Shown here in pieces: positions 20,782 to 30,300 of a stretch of DNA of 40,951 bases (positions within the stretch are counted from its first letter, which is position 1; the number at the start of each line of letters is the position of its first letter). This DNA is from Perkinsus marinus ATCC 50983 (taxonomy: Eukaryota; Perkinsozoa; Perkinsida; Perkinsidae), in the NCBI RefSeq assembly GCF_000006405.1, contig NW_003207807.1, positions 193,248-234,198 of the forward strand. Direction: 5' to 3'. A program made the position numbers and the translations under genes. The notes below the pieces were generated by a model, which searched no databases, was not told where the DNA came from, and saw nothing but the letters and a program-made list of their open reading frames with translations.

Positions 20782-21165
20782 TGACAGTGACAGACAACTG
20801 AACAACGCTGCCAACACGAATGGTATCCTCCCCGTGAGTGTCTCTCGAGATCACGAACTAGATGAACGACAAGCGCGGCGCATCAGCGTATGATGACCCT
20901 CCTGGTGAGTCTCAGCATCCTTCCCATCGATAGTAGCGCCGGAGGTCGATACGACCTCCCACCGAAGTAAGAAAGGACAGGATGCAGACCAACGAGAGGC
21001 GGAAGTGCCGGTGTTATCATAACCCGACTATGGTATTTCCTTTTATCGACGCATTGTTAGCATCTAATTTGAATACTTATACCTATGCCAGATCAGAGTA
21101 GCGTTCCTCGTTGTTGGTATTACTAACTTGGTAATGGATAGTACTCCCCCGTGCCGCTATTGGCA
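20782..21165. other. Divergent intergenic region
   Basis: Lies between the divergent starts at 20781 (minus) and 21166 (plus). It probably holds both promoters; no element recognised. Confidence 0.4.
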
Positions 21166-21663
21166 ATGAGTCTTCAACCCAGGCTGGTTCATACATATCT
21201 TCTGGATACTCAAGGTAAGCGGGGAGGGCTTCATCTAGTATGAAACCTTTCCCCTACGAATATACACTCCACATAGCCGACGCTGCTCTTACGTACAAAA
21301 ACTTCACATTTAAAGATGGTGGTTGGACGGTCCAGTTGGACTCCAACTTGGACCACATCGATGAGCACTTCATGAGGGCTCGGATCCATCGCAAAGTTTC
21401 CTTGAAAAACATTGGTTCCCATGAGCATGCTGACGAATCGCTACGTTACCAACTCAGAGGCTTACGTAGCCTTCGAGGAGGAAGTACCGCGAGTGCGTTC
21501 ACAATACGCAAGACTTCGCACCGGCACAAGTCTGAAAGTTGATTTGTGTATATTACGTGATTGCCTCGACGATCAGCAGTTCTATGCGTACCACAACAAA
21601 GTTGAGCGGCACGTAAAGAGTGAAGTTCAGTTCGTCTCCACGGGTGTTCGTGTGTGTTCTTGA
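21166..21663 (+). CDS. Uncharacterised small protein, about 130 aa, three exons
   Basis: Exons 21166-21214, 21277-21414 and 21458-21663 join in frame across GT-AG introns of 62 and 43 nt. The product starts MSLQPRLVHTYLLDTQ, continues YKNFTFKDGGWTVQLDSNLD and KVSLKNIEAYVAFEEEVPRV, and ends RHVKSEVQFVSTGVRVCS. It has no signal peptide or membrane segment and no recognised family. The frame shift between the raw open frames is fully explained by the introns. Confidence 0.55.
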
Positions 21664-21863
21664 AGCGGTACAATTATCAGAGGCGCGCTCGCCTCGGAGA
21701 CGTCTTGGCGAAGTCTCAGTTCTCGAGCGGCTTACTCACGCCACCAGCATCGTCGAACTCGAGCTCACCCGTCTCCTATCTCTTCAGTCGACACCAAAAG
21801 TTAGCTTTATCCGGGTACTTTGAATCCCGCCAGCTTGATTCTTCTTTGGCCCAACAAGGATCT

Positions 21864-22814
21864 ATGCCTCACAGCTCTTCTGTTGTACGTTTCCGAGCTG
21901 CCTCAATCTTGGTACTACAAGCGGGGATCATGGGACAACGTCAGCAGCAGCCAGTTCTTCTTGGAAAATCTCCCATGGGAACAAGGTACTATTTCGAACT
22001 GGTGCCGAAGGAGATGTCCTTGGCCGTATCGAACATGGACGACCGAGAAGTAGACGGTTTCCACTGTTATTATACAAAATCATATGTGAAAGCATCCAAG
22101 AAGTCGAAGAAGTACGATGCTAGGCTTTATACTGTGGATGATACTATAGGATATAAGGATTTCAAGGCTTCGGGAAAGATCGCCGATGAGACGTGTTTCG
22201 AGACGTTCACGCCTTTGAGCGGTGTGGATAAAGGGTTACAGCCCTTGTTTCCGGCGCACCCGATAGTCATCACCGCGAATAGGCTATGCACAGAAAACGA
22301 GCTCCTGCTTAGCGAGGCCGAAGAGGAGCCCGCTCCCAACGGTGTTTACTATGGCTTCATTGGAGATGAACTGGAAGCAACCATCAAGTTCGATGAGGAG
22401 TCACAAATACAGCATGTCGAGGTGGATGCTCGCCAAGGATGGCGCCACAATGTGTTGACCTTCAAAATGATTGGAAAAGCGATAAACTGCGTGTTTACCA
22501 AAGAAGGAAGCTCAGAAGAAGTTGGTCTGATCGTCGAGCCCGTTGACCCAAACACATTCAACGGTACGAGGGAAAGCTTCGCGCTTGCTCGACTGAATAC
22601 CATAGTTGGGCAGACCTTCGACAGGAGCGATCTACGGGACCTGCTCGGTCTCACAAAAAAGTTCAAGGCGGTCGCCTCTCGCGTTAGGAAAGGGATCAGA
22701 GGAATCAGAGAGCTGAGGCTCATGCCCAGCCGACGCTCGAGGGATGAGCTCAGAATCAGGCTCCTCACAGAGGCTGATACAGAGGCAGACGACTATTCAG
22801 ACCGCCACGACTAG
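21864..22814 (+). CDS. Secreted protein, paralogue 1 of a tandem pair (316 aa)
   Basis: An intronless frame. The open frame extends further upstream, but the ATG at 21864 gives a good signal peptide (MPHSSSVVRFRAASILVLQA) with likely cleavage after GIMG. The mature part shares a clear motif order with the gene at 23683: GTRYYFE, a Cys in DGFHCYY, YTVDDTIGYKDF, TCFETF, VITANRLCTENELL, PNGVYYGF, a central beta-rich region, EPVD...FNGTR and a very basic C-terminus. Three cysteines are conserved between the pair. I do not recognise the family. Such tandem secreted paralogues in protists are often surface or host-facing proteins (inference). Confidence 0.82.
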   Translation: MPHSSSVVRFRAASILVLQAGIMGQRQQQPVLLGKSPMGTRYYFELVPKEMSLAVSNMDDREVDGFHCYYTKSYVKASKKSKKYDARLYTVDDTIGYKDFKASGKIADETCFETFTPLSGVDKGLQPLFPAHPIVITANRLCTENELLLSEAEEEPAPNGVYYGFIGDELEATIKFDEESQIQHVEVDARQGWRHNVLTFKMIGKAINCVFTKEGSSEEVGLIVEPVDPNTFNGTRESFALARLNTIVGQTFDRSDLRDLLGLTKKFKAVASRVRKGIRGIRELRLMPSRRSRDELRIRLLTEADTEADDYSDRHD

Positions 22815-23682
22815 ATGGTGAGCGACTGAGTGGCCGACAGTAATGATGTAAGTCTGTCACGACGTGGCACCCTTCACCGAGTGATGGCAATCTTTCAGGG
22901 CGCGATGCGACGGAAAAGTTTGTTCAGCGAAGATATCGTTGCGCATACAGTCGGGAGTGGAAATATGTATGAAAATACTCTTGCTGTACGTGTTGTCACA
23001 GCCGTATAAGCTCTTGTTCCGTTCAAGTGGATACCGGGCAGCTCCCCTATCTTAAATCTACTAAACTGTAGCATGTGAGAGTTCCAGGAACACATTTATC
23101 GACTTCACTCAGTTCCGACGTTGCGTACAAAAGCCAGAATAAGGAGAGCTATTGAAAAAGCCGTCATAAACAAGCAAGCTAGAGACGTGAAACACGTTTT
23201 GACAGAGCGAGCACTATCGGGAGGCCAGCGGAGCGAAGCGTTGATTGCAGCACAAGTTGGCCGAAATCTAACGATCGCAGAGTCTAACGGGCTGTTGCGC
23301 CTTAAAAGTGCAAGAGTTGATGGACCCATAAAGAAGACTAGTTTGACAGGAATTCCTCCGGCCCACCCGTCCTCGAGATGGCTCCTGTTCGCCATCAATG
23401 CATGGCCCAGAAACCTACAGACTCTCTCACCTCGCCACTGTCTAAGTGTTCATGCCATTCTGAGTCAAATCTCTTGCAGCTACGATGTCTGACTCTTCGA
23501 AGTAGCGCTCGCCACGAAAATACCAACGACGCCTCTGCTCTCGAGCAATGGCGTTTCCGTGCCAAGGTCTTAGCCGGCTATAAACAACATAGTATATGTA
23601 GAGGAACGAAGGAGATATAAATTTCTGAACGTTGTGGCTATTTGTATGCCTCAGACTTTCTCGGTCTTCCTTTTCCCCATCA
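22815..23682. other. Spacer between secreted paralogues
   Basis: Open frames overlap on both strands. A plus frame at 23121-23492 and a minus frame at 23395-23105 (97 aa, ending with a hydrophobic segment CLFMTAFSIALLILAFV) are mutually exclusive and neither is convincing. The plus strand just upstream of 23683 is probably promoter for paralogue 2. Confidence 0.35.
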
Positions 23683-24621
23683 ATGAGACTCCATCACGAA
23701 ACGGGTTTCCTAATGACGCTTACTCTGACGTCGGAGATATATGCCTCGGCCATAGGGGGCGAGCAGGAAGTAGAGGCTGCACAGGGCAGCTCGACTGCCT
23801 TCAACTGTACTGTAAAGCAGATCCTCGTCGGTCAGTCGGACGAGGGGACAAGGTACTATTTCGAACCTTTACCAAAGGGTAGCATCGATCAAGCAACGGA
23901 GAGGAGACGTCAAACGGTCGATGGTATTGAGTGCAGCTACTCGCAGATCCATCGCACACCAAGTAAGGAAGTGAAGATAGCGAGCATGTGGGTATATACT
24001 GTTGACGACAAGAGAGGTTCAGAACATTATTGGGCACCGGTGGAAAAAAATCCCGGAGTGTGCTTTGGAACTTTCAAGCCGATTACCAGTCACAAATTCA
24101 CACCGGAGCCCGACTCCAGCTCTCTGCGACAAGACGACCCCGAAGTCATAACTGCAAATCGTCTTTGTACTGAGGATAAGTTGCTGGTGAGTGAGAGTCA
24201 GCAAGATCCGACGCCGAACGGTATGTACTATGGTTTCGTCAAAGACGGTATGGCCGTGACGATGACGTTCGATGGAGATTCACGGCTTAAACATATCGCA
24301 GTCGACAGAAGCTACGACACCCTCCTCTACACCATGCTTGGGACCGCTATTCGTGGTTCCTTCACCAAAAAAGGAGGTTACGAGCCGTGCGTGGTCATCC
24401 TGGAGCCCGTCGATCAGAGCAAATTTGATGGCACCAGACTGAGCTTGCCAGAAGCTCGCTTGCCCACTGTCGAAGGTCAACCCTTCAGCAGCAGTGAACT
24501 CCCGAAACTTCTAGGCTTGGAAAAGACCAGCAGATTCGGCATTCTGAAATCTAGTTTCAGGAAGAGTTTTAGAAGGCTCAAAACGATGTTCCGTTCAAGT
24601 CCTACGGCAAAGTCCGACTAG
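23683..24621 (+). CDS. Secreted protein, paralogue 2 of a tandem pair (312 aa)
   Basis: Intronless; the ATG at 23683 gives a hydrophobic leader (MRLHHETGFLMTLTLTSEIY, then ASAIGG). The open frame extends upstream to 23632, but this start matches the length of paralogue 1. Shared motifs: GTRYYFE, DGIECSY, YTVDDKRGSEHY, VCFGTF, VITANRLCTEDKLL, PNGMYYGF, LEPVDQSKFDGTR and a basic tail with FRKSFRRLKTMF. Divergence is substantial while motif order is kept, so the duplication is not recent. Function unknown. Confidence 0.82.
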   Translation: MRLHHETGFLMTLTLTSEIYASAIGGEQEVEAAQGSSTAFNCTVKQILVGQSDEGTRYYFEPLPKGSIDQATERRRQTVDGIECSYSQIHRTPSKEVKIASMWVYTVDDKRGSEHYWAPVEKNPGVCFGTFKPITSHKFTPEPDSSSLRQDDPEVITANRLCTEDKLLVSESQQDPTPNGMYYGFVKDGMAVTMTFDGDSRLKHIAVDRSYDTLLYTMLGTAIRGSFTKKGGYEPCVVILEPVDQSKFDGTRLSLPEARLPTVEGQPFSSSELPKLLGLEKTSRFGILKSSFRKSFRRLKTMFRSSPTAKSD

Positions 24622-26106
24622 TTCGATCTGCCAGCTCTATTCAGTTGTGAACGATTGCTGTTATCGCGATGAGCGCCCACATGTCATGAACTGTTGTCTT
24701 GTGCCGACCAAATTGATCTTTCTTTAGAGTAAATAACTACGACTATATCCGGACCCGCGAAGTAGCGTACACCGATATACGAAATGGAACAATTCACTTC
24801 GATTCAGAGTCCCTTTCAATGCTTATAGAATCCACATGCGTGGCTGTCGGAAGTTTATAAAAATAAGACTTTTTTTCACCGACAGTGGTACTCCAATGAA
24901 TGAGTTGTGCTCTATAGTCATATTTAGTTTATAAAAATGTGAATTCTATTCGACGTTTTTCCCCGAGATAAAACATCTCCGCACTTTTTTCGACAAATAC
25001 ACTATTGTCTAGCTCCCCATGCTCTTACCGTTCGACTGACCCCAACTGGCCAGCGAAACGTAACCTCCCCCTCAGTTGGTGCTCCTATGGCACTACAGTG
25101 TTATGGGACTTATCCGCTCGAGAGTGTCTAGCATCATAGGAGGGGAAAAGAGCTGACAAGAGCACTCCCTCGTTGCCACTGCAAAAACACAACAAAAGAC
25201 AAAATGATCAAAATACTCTACTGAGTTTCATGAAAAAGCACCAAACCATGAGTAAGGTAAAATCCATCATGTGATAGGAATACCTTCGACGATGCTATTG
25301 TAATAAGAACAGCCGATACGGCCGAGATAACGTCTACATGTGACCAGAACTTGAAGCATGGAAAATCGTAGTACAGAGGAAATACGGACCCACATGGGGT
25401 GTCCGCATTATGTTCAAACTAGACCAGACAAGTATATCTACCACGACCACCCTATAGTCATAATGAGCGTTTTTTCGGCAACACGCACAAGGGTAAGGTC
25501 TCGAACGTAATATCTGCCCAACCGAGACTCCAACAAGCAGCTGTCCTATTCCTCACCAAGTGATGATAGAGAGTACGCCACCTCGTCCTGGCCAATTTCA
25601 AAGTACTTCCTTTTCAGCCGAGGAGTGGATGAAACGCCTGAAGGGGAATAATTCATGAGAGTTCCGATCAGCAATCCTCTTATGGGCGTACGAGCATTTC
25701 CTCAGTTAACACTTAGTAGGATAGCCCACAGAGTGAATGAGGGCCAAAACTTACATGCTTCACGTGCTTACGTTTTCATTATGCAAATACGTAAAGACCC
25801 GAATTTTCAACGTAACCCGTAAATATTCATATCACTTCATGGTGCATATCAGTATAACAAATATACACCGAAATTATGGTTGAAGCCCCTTCGAATTTTT
25901 GGTCGATTCGCCCCGACGTGCGCCAAAATAACCATGCGCAGGCGTGCAGTTTATCCAAGCAGCACAATATTATTGATGTACATCATCGATGCTAACTATT
26001 CTTCCTCATCTATCTCCTTCACTATCAACATATCACACTCTCCACAGAGAGGTAATGCAGCCGCCGAGTACCCCCCTCGGCGAATATGAACTGTAGACGA
26101 GCCTAC
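24622..26106. other. Intergenic, no gene recognised
   Basis: AT-rich sequence with no exon-like frame longer than about 70 codons and no recognised repeat. Weakly palindromic bits near 24840-24900 (CGACAGTGG / CCGACAG) were not pursued. Confidence 0.45.
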
Positions 26107-26289
26107 CTAGTGTTAAAATACATGCTCGCTTTCCTCAGCTGAGTTCAGGAGTTTCTCCAATTATAGGAGTTCGCATACAAATTCGGGTAAAAGTGTACAG
26201 AAACCAATAAGAATTCCTTAGAATTTCCTCAGAATTTTCATATTGTCACCAACACATGTAGTCGACTATGTGCACATTTTTTCACACTA
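26107..26289 (+). mobile_element. Family A MITE copy
   Basis: From CTAGTGTTAAAATAC to TTTTTTCACACTA. It carries the family landmarks TTTCCTCAGCTGAG, ATTCGGGTAAAAGTGTACAG, AACCAATAAGAATT, and CAACACATGTAGTCGACTAT. The ends are diverged inverted repeats. Confidence 0.85.
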
Positions 26290-26440
26290 CCCTAATCCAT
26301 ACCACTCCCTGAGCTCTTCATGACGACTTCCGCATCGGCGTTCCCGCATAATCCAAAATGGTGATAGCACCTTGATGAACCTGATGATGAGCATCACGCC
26401 AAGGCTTGATGAAAAACATAGACTCCACTTCTTATCCGAG

Positions 26441-26592
26441 CAGAGCGTAGAGAAATACGCACATACTCAACTGCTTGTGATACTGGTGATATATAAAATT
26501 CTGAGATATTTCGGAAGTTTTTGGTTTCTGCACCCTGAAGCGACTGTAATTTCTAAAATGTAGTGAGGAAATCAACACACATTCCAATACTG
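26441..26592 (-). mobile_element. Family A MITE copy (reverse)
   Basis: Reverse-orientation copy ending CATTCCAATACTG. The flanks ATCCGAGC and TGCCGAGC match at six of eight positions, a decayed 8-bp duplication. Confidence 0.75.
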
Positions 26593-27116
26593 TGCCGAGC
26601 ATTTGTGCTAGCTCATGTATCCCGAACGCGCCTACTACGAAATACCAAGAACATTTGCCCCCCAAAGTATTACCATCAGTTTCCTCGTATTCATAGTCAC
26701 CACCAGCGTAATCATCCTCCAATCGCTGGAAGCGCACAGCTGGCGCTATATTAGTATCAGCACCACTAGCTGGGATGAGCATACCTCCAGTAACCTAGGC
26801 AAGATTTTTATGCTGCATCAAGACCCTCCTGCATAACACGAAATGACAGACCGAAAACAACTCTTCCTTTCAGCTAAACCTAGTAAAGGCTTTCTACGTT
26901 CTGAGCGTCAGCGAAAACTTCCTGAGATCAGTTCTCTGATCACTTTTATCATTCTTCTGAGATTCCTCGGCAACTTTTCGGTCTACAGTGCATTTCTCTA
27001 ATACACTCCTTACCCTTGACTGGGTCCCTCTTCCAGTAGCAAACGTCGAGGAAAGTGGTGCTGGTAACAGGCTCATATATATACAAGTGCCAAGACACCC
27101 ACTACAAAAACCCATT

Positions 27117-27341
27117 CACGCACAGCGAAGATTCCTATCAACAGCACCACAAAAAAGATATCCCTACTAACGTCGGCTCTCATCTCGGCACATTGCCAAG
27201 GCCAAGAACTCTCCCTCGGAGTCTTTCAAAAATGGAGGAAATAACGTAACCACAGGAGACAACAAACTACGTCTCCTCCCACTAGAGAGAAAAACAAATC
27301 TTTCCCAACGCACAGCGAAGATTCCAGTGAAGAGCACGACA
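27117..27341. repeat. Dispersed direct repeat downstream of EMC1
   Basis: ACGCACAGCGAAGATTCC occurs at about 27118 and again at about 27311, each followed by a short variable stretch and an AGCAC motif. The two copies are about 193 bp apart. Confidence 0.55.
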
Positions 27342-27395
27342 AGCAGGTTACAGATAGAAACATTCGATATATCTATTCAGAACAGTGTTGGTTAA

Positions 27396-30300
27396 TCATT
27401 TCCATCGGTTCTCCAAAGCCTTACGCGAGGCCATCCGCGTTGTGATAAGGATTGTCGCGAGGACTGACAAAAATATCTTTCCACATGAACACAGCCACAG
27501 TCCAGCCTACCAACAGCAATGCTGATAGTCAGTAGAGGATAATCGAAGTCAGGTCCAAGCAGCTGAACAGAACAAAACACCTCCGAATTTCGTGGCGCAG
27601 TGACGCTTACATCGTAACGCTGCGCCGTGTTCGTAGGAATCATGTACATATCCAAACCGAAGAGTACCAACAATGAGGTCGACTCGAAATGGGTCGGCGC
27701 TGATAAAAGAAACTCCTCGAAAATGACGACGAGCAGACTCCGGCTCACTTGTTCGGATGAACTTCAACCCCTCCACTTGATTACTATAAGTGACCACATC
27801 AGTAGCTTTCACCGGTATCAAAGGCGCATAACTGCAATACAACTGCAACGAGAAAATTCTATAGTCATATACACTTACGCAGGAAGCGAAGCATCATGGT
27901 CCTTATCAGACGCCACGTTCTGCAGACGGCTCGAACGGCCACTCACTGGATGGCTATATAGAAGTGAGAAGTGACGGATGGATAGTATGGATCAATCATC
28001 ACTCACTTTGTTTGACGACGAGGGTTGAGCACAGTATCCTTATTCACAGCCAGAACCTTACCAGAGGCCAACCCCAAGAACACGCTCCTCGGAGTGATAC
28101 CCTTCTGCGTAGTACTCACTCCCATACTAATAACTGAAAGCAGCGGTGACACCTGGTGTCACCATCCCTGGCATTACCAGCCTGAGGTACCACAAACTGC
28201 TGTGCAGCAGCAATGGGCATCTCCAGAGCATAAGCCGACACTCTAGTGGAGTTACCTATCACGCACTATGGTGAAGTTATGATACCTTTCTGCGCTTACC
28301 CTCGATGGCCCCGTCCTCCCTAGCCTTTTGAGACATTTTCATAGTCTCCCAAAATCCATGGTCGTCCCTGTCCTTGAACAGATCAACCACTAACAACTCG
28401 TTCCTGCCATCGAAAATAATTGCAGCTGTAAAAGTTGCATAAACTACCTATTGGCCTTATCGTTATGATAGTACACTATAGCAGAGTTATCGAAGATGAT
28501 CATAATTGGCTCCGACGCGTGGGGGACCTGACGCTTCCAATAACAGGAATATATATTCAATTTCCACAATACACATGTGAAAGCCAACAAGAATTTCCCA
28601 CAAATTTCCCGAGAAATCCAAATCATCATTAACACATATAGTTAACCATGTGCATACTCTCCTATCGCCACAACTCTCAGAAACGCGCGAGCCACCCTCC
28701 TCCCTACCTTTGTTTCGTACACCAATGCACCCGTCACCGAGTCAATCAGCCTCACGAAAAGATACCCTGCAGAGTTCTCCGTTATCACACCTGATAATCA
28801 TAGCCTCCAGCGCCCTTCGAATACTGCTATTAGGCTCAAGAGGGTGACAGTATTGGAATATCTGTTCGCTTTCGTCACTAGTTATACAAGTCTACACATG
28901 AATTCAGCTACGAGTATTCCGAAACCAACAAGAAATTCCCCGAATTTTCCTCAAAATTTTCAGGTCTTCATCAACACATGTAGCCGACCATCTGCATATT
29001 CTCCCACGCTGGTCAACAGCGACTGACGACAACCAACAGTTTTAACTCACTTCCCTAAAGTGAGCGACACAATCTACGAGGTCCTATACTACCAATGAGG
29101 TTAGCATTGATGTACCGGTACAACACCGAGGCATCACTTTTCACCACCACAGGTACATGACCGAAATAATCCTGTCGGGGCTCCACAATAGAAACAACCT
29201 GCTCCGTATCATCTAACAACAGGACATAACATAACAACGTCCGCTACTACAACGACCGTTTACCATTCAAACGGAGGACCCAAGCCTCCTTGCCAGCATA
29301 GTAGCCGACAAAGTTGGTACCATTGAGAGCATACGTATGCCCACTAGAACTATCATCAAGCTCTCCCGACTGAGCCACGTCTCCTACAAGGAAAAAATGC
29401 ATACGGAAGTGAACACAGCGAGAGTAACGGCAATATCAGAGTAATAATAGCGATATACAATGATAGCAAGTCAGTGACATACGACTCTTACTCTTCCACA
29501 TCTACCTCATGTGGTACGTCCTACTACTAAATTTTCAAATCTGTCGCCCAAAAAAATTTACCCCTAGACTGCCGAGCCTAGCGACAGTATACCACAGATG
29601 ATGACCGCCTTCCTCATTGGTCAGTCAGACCAGACCCCATCGTTGCGATCATCCAGTAACATCGGAGAATCCAAAGAGAGTGAAACGGGTACACAGGCCG
29701 AACTCGCGCTCCTACTACCTGTCGTTGGCTCGATAAGATCGTATTTCCCATTCGAGTGTGAAATTCGCAACCAGATCTTCGGCCCATTCTTCACTCTGAA
29801 AAAAAACGGACATACCGGGGATCGAACCCACGACCTCTGCCATGCCTGTCTATGACGCAATCCCTGCTCGCCATTTTCGACCATAGGATCTTCGAAGTGG
29901 CAAGGTCGATAGCAAACAGCTTCCCCGTCTCCGATAGAACCACTCCTATCTTCAAGTGAGGACCAATAAGGTCAGCCAATTGGCGCTAAAATAAATCACC
30001 CTCGTCATACCGTAACTTCGTCATATCATCTACCGCGTTGCCAGGTTGCCTCCCAAGAACCACTCCATCAATCGCCACCTCCTTAGCCTCAGGCACACTG
30101 ACCTCAGCCTTCTGCTTACCAATACCTAGTCAAGCAGTGCTGGAGGAATATATCTTCGCTTTCCTCAGCAGTTTCCTCACTAATTACACAATTCTACACA
30201 CGAATTCAGCTACGAGTATTCCGAAACCAACAAGAAATTTCAAAATTTTCCTCAAAAATTTTCATATTTTCACCAACACATGTAGTTGCTAGTAGCAACT

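Noticed and set aside
23105-23492. Opposing ORFs of 97 and 123 residues between the secreted paralogues
   Set aside because: They overlap on opposite strands, neither has a family match, splice support or conserved context; kept only as a note on the spacer.
27396-27600. Apparent +1 frameshift at a TAGGC motif in the last EMC1 exon, recalling the AGG frameshifts of Perkinsus mitochondrial genes
   Set aside because: A 47-nt GT-AG intron starting GTAGGCTGG and ending TTTGTCAG restores the frame and gives the canonical EMC1 C-terminus (IAVVLATILITT...NRWK). The frame jump in the RING gene at TAGGT is likewise explained by a 96-nt intron.
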